14,126 bases of DNA, taken from positions 1-14,126 of the forward strand of contig JAPONU010000167.1 in NCBI GenBank assembly GCA_026713745.1, given 5' to 3'. Position numbers and translations under genes: made by a program. Below, piece after piece: positions 1-7,740 of this stretch. Each line of letters starts with the position of its first letter. Position 1 is the stretch's first letter. This DNA is from a bacterium. GTDB taxonomy: Bacteria > Actinomycetota > Acidimicrobiia > Acidimicrobiales > CATQHL01. The notes beneath the pieces were generated by a model. It ran no database searches. It was given only the letters and a program-made list of their open reading frames with translations, and was not told the origin of the DNA.

Positions 1-66
1 CTCGAAGGGATCCTCCAAGGGGTCCTCGCCGGGGTCCCCCGGCGGGGTGGGCTGATCAGGTGCCAT
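1..66 (-). CDS. 5' end of an unidentified protein gene, cut by the window edge
   Basis: Only the first 22 codons are present. The predicted N-terminus reads MAPDQPTPPGDPGEDPLEDP and continues with FE at the window edge. It is rich in Pro, Asp and Glu and looks disordered. The ATG at 66-64 has a GGAG Shine-Dalgarno at 75-72 with 5-nt spacing, which is the main reason to accept it as a real start. It lies 92 bp downstream of the histidine kinase stop in the same orientation, so it may be co-transcribed with the two-component system. Acidic Pro-rich N-termini like this occur on several actinobacterial proteins, and too little is visible to name a family. Confidence 0.55.
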   Translation of the reverse strand, partial: MAPDQPTPPGDPGEDPLEDPFE

Positions 67-158
67 GTGAACTCCGTCTCCGGGGCCACGGTCGTCCGCT
101 GGGCACCATCCACGCTATTGGAGTCGCGGGCCGGAGCGACGCATCCGGCTCCGTCAAC
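67..158. other. Intergenic gap downstream of the histidine kinase
   Basis: This 92-bp spacer has no convincing terminator. It contains the GGAG ribosome-binding site of the leftmost gene at 72-75. On the minus strand it also holds a TTGACG hexamer (157-152) and a TAGCGT hexamer (117-112). These are 34 bp apart, too far to form one standard promoter. Nothing else is recognisable. Confidence 0.5.
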
Positions 159-1415
159 TCATAGAGCAATCGGCACGCCCTCGGTGGCGCGCCGGCTGCG
201 CCTGATCCGGGCGCCCGGACTGCCGGCTCCCGTCGCCGGCAGCAGGATCGTAAAGGTGGACCCGACGCCGACAGCGGAGACCAGACGCGCCTCACCCCGA
301 TGAGACTCGGCGATCTGGCGCACGATCGCCAGGCCGAGACCGCGCCCCTCGCCGGAAGCCTGCCTGCCCCGCTGGAATCGCTGGAACACGCGTTCCTGCT
401 CGGCGGTGGGGATGCCGGCGCCCTCATCGGTGACCGCCAGCCAGACCCAGGCGCCCTCGCCGCCGGCGGTGACGCGCACCTCCGATTGCGGGGGCGCCAC
501 CCGTAGGGCGTTGGAGAGCAGGTTGGCCAGCGCCTGGCGCAGGCTGCCGGCGTCGCCGAGGGCCAGCAGGCCGCCGGGTGCCGTACAGGTCAGCTGCACG
601 TCGTGGTTGGCGGCGTAGCCACCGAACTCCGCGATGCCTTGTCGCGCCAGGTCGCCGATGTCCACCAGCGCCAGATGCTGCGGGCGGGTCTCGTGGCGGG
701 CGAACGTGACCAGATCGTCCACGACACGCGACATCCGTTCCACCGACCGGCTCACCTGCTCGGCCACGAAGCGGTAGTCCCCGGTGGTGGTATCGGGGTC
801 GGCCAGAGTCGTGTCCAGGTTGCTGCGGATAACCGCCAGCGGGTTGCGCAACTCGTGGGAGGCGTCCTCCACGAAACCCCGCTGCGCGTCGAAGGAACGG
901 TCCAGACGGTCCAGCATGTCGTCGAAGGTGTCGGCGAGGCGTCGCAACTCGTCGGGCGGACCGTCCAGGGCGATGCGCTGAGAGAGGTCGGTGGCGCTGA
1001 TGCGCCGGGCCACCGCCGTGATGCGGCCCACAGGTTTCAGCACGTGACCGGCCAGGGACCAACCGACGATCATGCCGGCGCCGAACAGGATCGCCAGAGC
1101 GAAGAGCGAGTAGTCCCGCAGCGTCTGCATGGCCCGCTCGTTGGCGTCGATCTCGGTGGCCAACAGCAGCTCCCTGACGGCCTGCTCCTCGGCGGACGAG
1201 ACATCGCCGCCGGCGTGCAACCCATCCAGGCTGAGCGACTGCGAGAGCGGCGACTCGTCGAGGTTCCTGGCCAGTCCCCAGTAAATGCCCCCCACGACGA
1301 TGGCGCCCAGGCAGAACAGGAGCAGGCTGTACACCAGCGCCAGGCGGAAGCGGATGGACCCCACCGAGCGGTAGAGGGGCCGGAGGAATCGTTCGCGGGA
1401 ACCGGCACCGATCAT
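159..1415 (-). CDS. Sensor histidine kinase (HAMP-HisKA-HATPase_c)
   Basis: Predicted 418-aa inner-membrane sensor kinase that would autophosphorylate and pass phosphate to the response regulator encoded just upstream. Visible architecture: TM1 about 22-46, a short extracytoplasmic loop of about 55 residues (47-100), TM2 about 102-124, HAMP about 124-175, then the dimerisation/phosphoacceptor helix FVEDASHELRNP with His187. Glu188 and Asn191 fit the ExxN/T pattern linked to phosphatase activity in HisKA proteins, so it may be bifunctional. The ATP-binding part shows the N-box (NLLSNALR, 298-305), G1 (DEGAGIP, 330-336), F-box phenylalanines around 344-347 and G2 (GRGLGLA, 357-363). The catalytic set looks complete. 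The C-terminal 25 residues are Arg-rich and non-conserved. The ATG start has GGGAGG at 1429-1424 with 8-nt spacing. The 39-bp gap to the regulator gene indicates one operon. The loop is too small and generic to suggest a ligand. Confidence 0.93.
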   Translation of the reverse strand: MIGAGSRERFLRPLYRSVGSIRFRLALVYSLLLFCLGAIVVGGIYWGLARNLDESPLSQSLSLDGLHAGGDVSSAEEQAVRELLLATEIDANERAMQTLRDYSLFALAILFGAGMIVGWSLAGHVLKPVGRITAVARRISATDLSQRIALDGPPDELRRLADTFDDMLDRLDRSFDAQRGFVEDASHELRNPLAVIRSNLDTTLADPDTTTGDYRFVAEQVSRSVERMSRVVDDLVTFARHETRPQHLALVDIGDLARQGIAEFGGYAANHDVQLTCTAPGGLLALGDAGSLRQALANLLSNALRVAPPQSEVRVTAGGEGAWVWLAVTDEGAGIPTAEQERVFQRFQRGRQASGEGRGLGLAIVRQIAESHRGEARLVSAVGVGSTFTILLPATGAGSPGARIRRSRRATEGVPIAL

Positions 1416-1454
1416 GGGCTCAGCCTCCCACAGGTTCGCCGAAGTGGCCCGGGA

Positions 1455-2237
1455 TCAGGGATAGGGGGCCGACGTCGGAGAGGTGGACGGGGAGGTGTTG
1501 CCGAACACGTACACCGGATCCTCCGGTCCCGTCGGCCCGTCGGGGCTCTGCGTGCCCGCCGGGGCGTTCAGCCGGTAGCCCGTCCCCACGATCGTCTCGA
1601 TCGGCGCCGGACTGCCGGGCAGGCCGAGCTTGCGCCGCAACGTCCCGACGGTCACCCGCACCGTGTTCGTGAACGGGTCGGTGTGCTCGTCCCAGACGTG
1701 GTCCAGCAACTCCTCCTGCGAGATGACCTCACCGGGCCGGCTGCAGAAGTACCGCAGCAGGGTGAACTCCTTGGGCGTCAGGGAGATCTCGTGGCCCTGG
1801 CGCCTGACGGCATGCCGGCTGAGATCCATCTCGATGTCGCCGGCGGCGAGGCGAGACCCGCGGCGCCCGGCGTCGCGGCGCAGCAGCGCCCGGATCCGCG
1901 CCGTCAACTCGCCGAAGGCGAACGGCTTCACGAGGTAGTCGTCGGCGCCGTCGTCGAGGCCCCCGACACGGTCCTCGAGGCTGTCGCGCGCCGTGAGCAT
2001 CAAGATGCGCGGGCGGTGGCTGCTCCAGGACGGATCGCGCAGGCGCCGGCACACCTCCCTGCCGTCGACGACGGGCATGGTCAGATCCAGGCAGATGACG
2101 TCGTAGGCCACCGTCGAGGCCTTGGCCAGCGCCTCGGCCCCGTCGAAGGCTTCGTCAACGGCGTAGCCGTCCCTGCGCAGGCCGCGTGCGATCGCTCGTA
2201 CCAGGTCTTCTTCGTCGTCGACCACGAGCACGCGCAT
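1455..2237 (-). CDS. OmpR/PhoB-family response regulator
   Basis: DNA-binding response regulator, the probable partner of the downstream histidine kinase. The receiver domain covers about residues 1-118. Numbering from the ATG at 2237-2235, it has acidic pocket residues Asp7 and Asp8, phosphoacceptor Asp51 (in CLDLTMP), Thr82 (LMLTARD) and Lys104 (YLVKPF). The C-terminal winged helix (about 130-230) shows the typical LTPKEFTLLRYFCSRPGEV and TVRVTVGTLRRKLG segments and ends in IVGTGYRL. A tail of about 28 Pro/Ser/Thr-rich residues follows the wing and looks disordered. The frame can be read from GTG at 2243 or 2240. I chose the ATG because it gives the canonical N-terminus MRVLVVDDE and lies 8 nt after a TACCGT -10-like hexamer with no Shine-Dalgarno, which suits a leaderless mRNA. 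Binding targets cannot be read from the sequence. Confidence 0.93.
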   Translation of the reverse strand: MRVLVVDDEEDLVRAIARGLRRDGYAVDEAFDGAEALAKASTVAYDVICLDLTMPVVDGREVCRRLRDPSWSSHRPRILMLTARDSLEDRVGGLDDGADDYLVKPFAFGELTARIRALLRRDAGRRGSRLAAGDIEMDLSRHAVRRQGHEISLTPKEFTLLRYFCSRPGEVISQEELLDHVWDEHTDPFTNTVRVTVGTLRRKLGLPGSPAPIETIVGTGYRLNAPAGTQSPDGPTGPEDPVYVFGNTSPSTSPTSAPYP

Positions 2238-2245
2238 CACCACAG

Positions 2246-2275
2246 ACGGTAGCGAACCGGCGACCCGTGCGTCAT
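2246..2275 (-). promoter_or_regulatory. Putative leaderless promoter of the two-component operon
   Basis: On the minus strand ATGACG (2275-2270) lies 18 bp before TACCGT (2251-2246). These match the -35 consensus TTGACA at 4 of 6 positions and the actinobacterial TANNNT -10 pattern. The response-regulator ATG at 2237 is 8 nt after the -10 and the GTG at 2240 is 5 nt after it, so transcription would begin at or next to the start codon. No Shine-Dalgarno is present. The surrounding decamer CGCTACCGTC recurs exactly before rpmF. The element sits in the 54-60 bp gap after the smc stop and would separate the two transcription units. Seen by eye only. Confidence 0.5.
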
Positions 2276-2297
2276 TTCCGCCGGCCGCGGTGACTGC

Positions 2298-5200
2298 TCA
2301 GTCGCCGGGTGCGACCCCCGTGCCCGCAGCCTGCAGGGAACGGCCCGAACGGCGGCGCTCCGCGATCACACGGCTGGTTCCACCGGGCCGCATCGTCACG
2401 CCGTACAGGCTGTCGGCGATCTCCATGGTGGGTTTCTGGTGCGTGATCAAGATGAGTTGCGAAGTCGTGCCCAGGTCCTCGAGCAGCCGCAGGAAGCGAT
2501 GGAGGTTGACGTCGTCGAGGGCGGCGTCCACCTCGTCCAGCACGTAGAACGGGCAGTCCTGTGACCGGAACACCGCGAACAGGAACGCCAGCGCCGCCAG
2601 CGAGCGCTCACCGCCGGACAGCAGGGCGAGGCGCCGCAGGCTCTTCCCCGCCGGCTGCGCCTCGATCTCCACGCCCGAGCCGAGCGGATCGTGTGGCTCG
2701 GTCAGGGTCAGCCTGCCCGCACCCCCGTCGAAGAGCACGCCGAAGACCGTCTCGAAATTCTCCGCCACGTCCTGGTAGCAACGGGAGAACGCCTCCAGGA
2801 TCTCGCCGTCGACGCTGCGCACGAGCTTGGTGAGGTCGCGGCGGGCGCTGCGGACATCGTCGATCTGTGCGGCAAGGTGGTCGTGGCGCTCCCGCAGGAT
2901 GTCGTACTCGCGCACGGCCAGGGGGTTCACCGGACCGATGCCGCGCAACAGGCGCTCCAGCTCGCGGATGCGTTGGGGGGCGGTCACGCCCTCGGGGAGC
3001 TCCGGCTGAGCGGTCCGGGTGGCCCGGATCTCGTCACAGTCGTGCCGGCTTGACAACGTCTCGGCGACCGACTCGATCCGCACCCGGAGCTCGTCCTCGG
3101 CACGCTGGGCGGCGAGCAGCTGCTCGCCGACTTCGGCGCTGGAGTTGGCCAGTTCCGCCCGCTTCCGGCGATCCCCGTCGAGCTGCGCGGCCGTGAGCCG
3201 GCCGGACTCGGCCAGCCGGCGTTGCCGTGCCCGCAGCCGCTCCAGGCCGCTCCGGCACTCGTCCGCGATCTGGGCGAGTCGTGCCGCCACCGACGCCATG
3301 ACCGCGCCGCGCCGGGCGTCGGCGTCCGCGGAGGCGACCGCGGCCTCGTGACCCTCCAGGCGGGTTCGAATCTCGGCCCGGCGGTCGGACATGACCGCGC
3401 GGCGCACCCTGATCTCCGAGGACCGCACATCCAGAGACCGCCGCTGGAGGTCCAGGTCGGTGCGGCGCCGCTGCAGGTCGGCCACCTGCCCCCGGGCAAC
3501 CGCCTCGGTCGCTTCGATCGACTGCTGCAACTCCTCCAACTGCTCGGCCGCCTCGTCGGCCAGGCGGCGGTTCGCCCGGGACCGCTCGGTCAACTCCGCC
3601 AAGCGCTCGACGGTTGCCGCGTCGTCGGCGGCTGCGACGCCGGCGTTGCGGCCGGCCTCGGTGGCCCGCCGGTCGGACTCGGCCAGGCGCCGTCCGGCTT
3701 CCCGGCACGCCTCGCCGGCGCCGGCGTGTGCCGACTCGGCCCCCGCGACCGCCGCGACCGCTTCAGCGAGCGCCCGGTCGGCTTCGGCCAGTGACGACTC
3801 GGCGCGCCCGAGGCGCTCCCGGGACTCCGCCAGCGCCTCTCCGGTGGCTCCGGAACGGTGGACCCCCACCCGCCAGCCGGTCGGTGAGAAGCAGTCCCCG
3901 GCAGGGGTGACGACCGTGGCGCCGGGGTGCTCGGCGACGGCGTCGCAGGCCTCCTGCCAGTTCGGCACCATGACGACCGCGCCGATGAGGCCGTCGAGGA
4001 CCTCGTCGGTGCCCCTTTGGCGGCCTCGCACGTGGGGACGCAGCGGCTGCCCCACCGGAGGCGGCTCGGCGCCGGCGGCATGCGTCGGCAGCACTGCTCC
4101 GGCGGTCTCCGCCGCCACCAGCGCCTCGAGCGCCGGTCGGGCTGCGGCTGGGCCGTCCAGAACGGCGGCCGCTATGGCGTCTCCGGCTGCCGCCTCGAAC
4201 GCGGCCTCCCAGCCCTCCTCCACCACCACCAGATCGCCGAGCGCGCCCAGCACTCCGGAACGGGTCGCGAGGACCTCCATGCCCGAGCGTGCCCGCACGT
4301 CGCCCATCGCGAGGGCCAGCGCGTCGACGCGAGCTCGCCACCGGTTGTGCTCGCCGGCCGCGCCGGCCTGCGCCTCCCGGGCAGCCGTCTCCGCCGCGGC
4401 GGCCTCTGCACGGCGCGCCTCGGCGGCCTCCAGCGCACCGGCTGCGGCCTCCCCGGTTTCACGGCGCGCCGCCAGCTCCGCCTCGGCGCGGCGGGAGGAC
4501 TCCTCGGCGGTCACCCGGCGCTCGGCCAGCCGGCGGGCGCGCGCGGTGAGTTCGCCCAGCTCGGCCTCGGCCCGGTCGGCGACGTCGCCGAGAGCCGTCA
4601 GGCGTCCCCGCAGCTGGGCGGCCGAGGCGTGGTCGCCGGAGGCCACCGCACGGGCCGCCTGCGTGTCGGCTGCGAGCACTTCTTCGGCGGCCTCGACACG
4701 GCACCGGTCGGCAGCGAGTTCTGCCTCGGCGCCCTCGAGTTCGTCCAGTGCAACCTCGATGCGGGCGGACTCCTCGGACAGGGAGGCCAGCAGATCGCCG
4801 GCCATCCAGCCCCCGCGGCGCCGCTCGTAGTCCGCCCGGCGGCCGGCGATCGCCCGCTGCGCCTGCTGGAGGAGCTCCTCCAGAGCGGCGAGGCGTTCGC
4901 TGGAGCGGGCCAGGGCCACGTGACCCGGGGCCGACAGGCGCGTCTCGGCTTGGGCGATGCGCTCGTCGAGGGCTGCCACCTGCCGGGAGTCCGCGGCGCG
5001 GCGGTCGGCGAGGTCCCGACGCTGGGTCGCCGCCGCCCGCCGGCGCGCCCGCAGGTCGGTGAGTTCGGCTCCGAGCCGGTGGATCTGCAGCGCGGCCAGC
5101 TCCGCAGCCAGCGCACCGTGACGCCGCGCCACCGACGCCTGCTGCTCGAGGGGCCGCAGCGTCCGGCGGACCTCGGCCAGCTGGTCGCCCAGGCGCGCCA

Positions 5201-5762
5201 GGTTCGCCTCGGTGTCGGTCAATCGACGCAGCGCCTTCTCCTTGCGCAGCCGGTAGGCGGACACACCGGCGGCCTCCTCGAGGATGGCGCGCCGCTCGGC
5301 CGGCTTGGCCCGGAGCACGGCGTCGATGTGCCCCTGGCTGACGATGACATGGCGGTGGCGCCCGACACCGGCGGCGGAGAGCAACTCGGAGATGTCGATG
5401 AGTCGGGCCCCGGTGGCGTTCACGGCATAGCCGCTGTCACCGCTGCGGAACAGCGTGCGGCTGATGGCGACCTCGTCGAGGTCGAGCGGCAGGCGGCGGT
5501 CGGCGTTGTCGAAAGTGAGGGTGCCCTCCGCCCGCCCCAGCGCCGGCTGACCGGGATTGCCCGCGAAGATCACGTCGTCCATCTGCTGGGAGCGCAGCGC
5601 GGTGGGCGACTGCGAGCCGAGAACCCAGCTGATGGCGTCCACGATGTTGGACTTGCCGCTGCCGTTCGGCCCCACGATCACCGACAGACCGGGCGCGAAG
5701 CCGATCGTGGTGGTCTCGGCGAAGGACTTGAAGCCCTTCAGCGTGAGGGCCTGTAGGAACAC
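2298..5762 (-). CDS. smc: Chromosome segregation protein SMC
   Basis: Predicted 1154-aa SMC ATPase, within the usual size range, which as a homodimer with ScpA/ScpB compacts and helps segregate the nucleoid. The N-terminal head has GFKSF, Walker A GPNGSGKS (31-38, Lys37), an arginine at 57 in the R-loop position, Q-loop Gln143, and the conserved stretch ERRAILEEAAGVSAYRLRKE. Two long Ala/Glu/Arg-rich coiled-coil arms (about 165-495 and 645-975) flank a globular hinge at about 500-640. The C-terminal head has the signature LLSGGERSLAALAF (Ser1049) and Walker B FYVLDEVDAALDD (Asp1076, Glu1077), followed by a THQ switch. The frame stays open 75 codons further upstream, but that part overlaps the preceding gene. 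The GTG at 5762 starts exactly at the canonical FLQALTLKGFKSF, 2 nt after the preceding TAG, so translation is probably coupled. In mycobacteria smc also follows rnc and fpg. Confidence 0.96.
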   Translation of the reverse strand: MFLQALTLKGFKSFAETTTIGFAPGLSVIVGPNGSGKSNIVDAISWVLGSQSPTALRSQQMDDVIFAGNPGQPALGRAEGTLTFDNADRRLPLDLDEVAISRTLFRSGDSGYAVNATGARLIDISELLSAAGVGRHRHVIVSQGHIDAVLRAKPAERRAILEEAAGVSAYRLRKEKALRRLTDTEANLARLGDQLAEVRRTLRPLEQQASVARRHGALAAELAALQIHRLGAELTDLRARRRAAATQRRDLADRRAADSRQVAALDERIAQAETRLSAPGHVALARSSERLAALEELLQQAQRAIAGRRADYERRRGGWMAGDLLASLSEESARIEVALDELEGAEAELAADRCRVEAAEEVLAADTQAARAVASGDHASAAQLRGRLTALGDVADRAEAELGELTARARRLAERRVTAEESSRRAEAELAARRETGEAAAGALEAAEARRAEAAAAETAAREAQAGAAGEHNRWRARVDALALAMGDVRARSGMEVLATRSGVLGALGDLVVVEEGWEAAFEAAAGDAIAAAVLDGPAAARPALEALVAAETAGAVLPTHAAGAEPPPVGQPLRPHVRGRQRGTDEVLDGLIGAVVMVPNWQEACDAVAEHPGATVVTPAGDCFSPTGWRVGVHRSGATGEALAESRERLGRAESSLAEADRALAEAVAAVAGAESAHAGAGEACREAGRRLAESDRRATEAGRNAGVAAADDAATVERLAELTERSRANRRLADEAAEQLEELQQSIEATEAVARGQVADLQRRRTDLDLQRRSLDVRSSEIRVRRAVMSDRRAEIRTRLEGHEAAVASADADARRGAVMASVAARLAQIADECRSGLERLRARQRRLAESGRLTAAQLDGDRRKRAELANSSAEVGEQLLAAQRAEDELRVRIESVAETLSSRHDCDEIRATRTAQPELPEGVTAPQRIRELERLLRGIGPVNPLAVREYDILRERHDHLAAQIDDVRSARRDLTKLVRSVDGEILEAFSRCYQDVAENFETVFGVLFDGGAGRLTLTEPHDPLGSGVEIEAQPAGKSLRRLALLSGGERSLAALAFLFAVFRSQDCPFYVLDEVDAALDDVNLHRFLRLLEDLGTTSQLILITHQKPTMEIADSLYGVTMRPGGTSRVIAERRRSGRSLQAAGTGVAPGD

Positions 5763-5764
5763 CG

Positions 5765-6592
5765 CTAGACCTGTGACTGCTCGCAGTAGTAGGTCCAGCG
5801 CCCCCGGTACTTGATCCGCACGATGGGCCGGCGCGAGCGCGGGCTCAGCCGGCCCTGGCGGCGGTAGACGTTGTGATGGTTCTGGTACGCGCCGGGCTCG
5901 CCGGACGGCGAGACGAAGTGATTGTCCTCCAGCGTGGAGCCCCGGTACTTCACAGCGTCGTGCAGGACTTCGACGATGGCGCGCCACAGCCTGCGGATCT
6001 CCTGGCGGCCCAGCGAGTCAGTCAACCGGTCGTGGCGCAACCCGGCGTTGAAGAGGATCTCGTCCGCGTACATGTCGCCGACGCCGACGATCATGCCGGC
6101 GTTGGTCAGGAAGGCCTTCAGGTACATCGGGCGGGGCGGCGCCGCCAGCAGGCTGGAGAAGTCGGTCCACGAGAGCGACGTCACGAGCGGGTCGATACCG
6201 GTCGGTTGCTGCTCGGAGATCTGCTCGGGATCCAGAAGCCGCATCCGGGCACCTTCCTTGAAGTCCAGCAGGCGCAGCCCCCCGAACTGCGTGAACGTGA
6301 TGACGAGGCGCGTGGCGGGATCGACACGATCCCGGTTGGGTTGGCGGCGAAGATGGCCCCCGGCGCCGAGGGTGATCCCCATCACCTCCTCGTTGTCGAA
6401 GGACAGGAGCAGCTGCAGGCCCTGGCGCGTGATCTCCCCGATGATCTTCGCCCGCCCCAGGCGCTGGTTCAGTTCCTCGGCGCTGTGCGGGGTGACACCC
6501 TCCGACAGCACCTCCACGGACTTCACCCGCCTGTCCAGGACCTCGCGCTCCAACTCGCGTCGCACGACCTCGATTTCGGGTGACTCGATCAT
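5765..6592 (-). CDS. Divergent Fpg/Nei-family (MutM-like) protein lacking canonical catalytic residues
   Basis: A 275-aa protein with the overall Fpg/Nei layout: N-terminal beta-sandwich, helix-two-turn-helix (GVGDMYADEILFNAG, about 170-184) and a C-terminal beta-hairpin. The hairpin keeps the DNA-contacting arginine (GRWTYYC, Arg265). Fpg uses Pro2 as nucleophile in the N-terminus MPELPE; here it reads MIESPE, so Pro2 is Ile while Glu3 and Glu6 remain. The Lys57 position (RRAKYLLL in E. coli) aligns with leucine (RQGLQLLL). The DPRRFG intercalation loop is replaced, the H2TH asparagine (GVGN) is Asp, and three of four zinc-finger cysteines are gone (SPRS and CEQS instead of CxxC pairs). Classical glycosylase/AP-lyase chemistry is therefore doubtful; DNA binding remains plausible. 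Start is the ATG of an ATGA overlap with rnc, and no alternative start yields MPELPE. It occupies the slot of true fpg in mycobacteria, so automatic annotation will probably call it mutM. Confidence 0.85.
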   Translation of the reverse strand: MIESPEIEVVRRELEREVLDRRVKSVEVLSEGVTPHSAEELNQRLGRAKIIGEITRQGLQLLLSFDNEEVMGITLGAGGHLRRQPNRDRVDPATRLVITFTQFGGLRLLDFKEGARMRLLDPEQISEQQPTGIDPLVTSLSWTDFSSLLAAPPRPMYLKAFLTNAGMIVGVGDMYADEILFNAGLRHDRLTDSLGRQEIRRLWRAIVEVLHDAVKYRGSTLEDNHFVSPSGEPGAYQNHHNVYRRQGRLSPRSRRPIVRIKYRGRWTYYCEQSQV

Positions 6593-7389
6593 GGTGTCCT
6601 TGCGGCGTCGTCCTCGGCCCGGGCAGCCTCACCGGACATCTTCGCGCCCGCGCCGGTTGCGTCCGGGGATGGCCGGTCCGACGATACCGCGCTCGCCAGG
6701 ACGGCCAGCGCGGCACGGGCGGCCGCCTGTTCGGCCTGCTTCTTGCTGCGCCCCTCGCCGGTGCCGTGCTCGGTGCCGGCGATCAGCACGACGGCCCGCC
6801 AGTTGCGCTCGTGGTCGGGGCCGGTGTGGGTGAGCCGGTAGCACGGCGCGTCGCCCCCGGCGTGCGCCACCCGTTCCTGCAGGACGGTCTTGTAGTCGTC
6901 CCGTCCCGGGTCCCGCGCCACCACCTCGATGCGTTCGGCGAGCAGCGAGAGCACCATCCGGCGCGCCGGCTCCCAGCCGCCGTCCAGATACACGGCGCCG
7001 ATGAGGGCCTCGGCCGCATCGGCCAGGATGGAGCGCTTGTGGCGGCCACCGGCCGCCGCCTCCCCCCGCCCCATCAGCAGTTCGTCGCCGAGTTGCAGCT
7101 CACCGGCCAGCTCCGCGAGGCAGTCCGCCGAGACAAGCGAGGCCCGCGCCTTGGCGAGCTGGCCCACTTCCAGGTTGGGGTAGGCGGCGTAGAGGTGTTC
7201 GGAGACGATCACGTCGAGCACGGCGTCGCCCAACAACTCGAGGCGCTCGTTGGATGCGGGCTTCTTGCCGGCGGTCGGGCGCTGCTCGGCCACCCACGAG
7301 CGGTGTCGCAGCGCCAGATCCTCCAGCGTCTCGTCAACGAACCGGTAGCCGATGCGCTCCGCCAGTTCGTCGGGGTCGTCGGTGGCCAC
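6589..7389 (-). CDS. rnc: Ribonuclease III
   Basis: Predicted 266-aa double-strand-specific endoribonuclease acting on rRNA precursors and structured RNAs. The N-terminal catalytic domain contains the family signature NERLELLGDAVLD, giving Glu48, Glu51 and Asp55, and ADAAEALIGAVYLDGG with Asp124 and Glu127. These match E. coli Glu38, Glu41, Asp45, Asp114 and Glu117 shifted by ten. A double-stranded RNA-binding domain spans about 163-233 (DYKTVLQE through KKQAEQAAARAAL). The last 33 residues are a low-complexity Ala/Asp/Ser tail. The GTG start directly abuts the acpP stop (TGAGTG), and the stop overlaps the next gene's ATG as ATGA, so translation is coupled on both sides. It has no strong ribosome-binding site of its own. 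Confidence 0.96.
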   Translation of the reverse strand: MATDDPDELAERIGYRFVDETLEDLALRHRSWVAEQRPTAGKKPASNERLELLGDAVLDVIVSEHLYAAYPNLEVGQLAKARASLVSADCLAELAGELQLGDELLMGRGEAAAGGRHKRSILADAAEALIGAVYLDGGWEPARRMVLSLLAERIEVVARDPGRDDYKTVLQERVAHAGGDAPCYRLTHTGPDHERNWRAVVLIAGTEHGTGEGRSKKQAEQAAARAALAVLASAVSSDRPSPDATGAGAKMSGEAARAEDDAARTP

Positions 7390-7680
7390 TCAGCCCAGTC
7401 GCGCCTCGACGTAGTCGACGGCGTCGCGGACCGTGCGCAGGTCCTGCAGGTCCTCGTCGTCGATGCGGAACCCCACCGTGCGCTCGCCGAACTCCTCCTC
7501 GAGCGCCTCGACCAGCTCGATCAACGCCAGCGAGTCGGCGTCGAGGTCGTCGAGGAAGGAATCACCTTCGGCGATGTCGGACGGCTCGATCTCGAGAATG
7601 TCGGCCAGCCGGCCCTTGATCAGCTCCAGGATCTCCGACCTCGGCATCGGGCTCTGCGAAACGTGGGTCTCCGCCGGCAC
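7390..7680 (-). CDS. acpP: Acyl carrier protein
   Basis: Small acidic carrier of acyl chains in fatty-acid synthesis. The four-helix ACP fold is recognisable from IKGRLADILEIEPSDI, then DDLDADSLALIELVEALEEE with the phosphopantetheine attachment site Ser50 in DSL, and TVRDAVDYVEARL at the end. From the GTG at 7680 it is 96 aa, about 11-15 residues longer than typical ACPs at the N-terminus. I chose this start because GAGAGGAGG lies 8 nt upstream. The ATG at 7647 would give a standard-length 85-aa protein and is the alternative. The frame is open further upstream (a TTG at 7728), but without support. Loop 2 has a short ERTVGFR insertion compared with E. coli ACP. It follows plsX, whose product makes acyl-phosphate from acyl-ACP, and abuts rnc. 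Confidence 0.93.
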   Translation of the reverse strand: MPAETHVSQSPMPRSEILELIKGRLADILEIEPSDIAEGDSFLDDLDADSLALIELVEALEEEFGERTVGFRIDDEDLQDLRTVRDAVDYVEARLG

Positions 7681-7688
7681 GGCTGCGG

Positions 7689-7697
7689 CCTCCTCTC
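7689..7697 (-). promoter_or_regulatory. Strong ribosome-binding site of acpP
   Basis: GAGAGGAGG on the minus strand, 8 nt before the GTG at 7680. It is the best Shine-Dalgarno match in the window and is what decides the acpP start. It fits the high expression expected for ACP within an operon whose other genes mostly rely on coupling. Confidence 0.75.
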
Positions 7698-7740
7698 GAC
7701 GCCCGGCGCGCCCGGTGGCACGCCGCAAGGGGAACGGATT

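Noticed and set aside
28..43. Perfect 7-bp inverted repeat GCCGGGG-TC-CCCCGGC
   Set aside because: It falls in Pro/Gly-rich coding sequence and similar short G/C hairpins recur in the window. It is explained by codon composition and has no T-tract for a terminator.
112..157. TTGACG and TAGCGT as a promoter for the leftmost gene
   Set aside because: The hexamers are 34 bp apart, about twice the usual spacing, and neither has a good partner at 16-19 bp.
603..2252. A 549-codon plus-strand open frame antisense to the two-component genes
   Set aside because: It is a shadow of the minus-strand genes in GC-rich DNA. The translation has no recognisable domain, while the opposite strand has complete response-regulator and kinase motifs.
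5763..5987. An N-terminal extension of smc by 75 residues
   Set aside because: The frame is open but overlaps the preceding gene. The extension is Arg/Pro-rich shadow sequence, and the GTG at 5762 gives the canonical SMC N-terminus.
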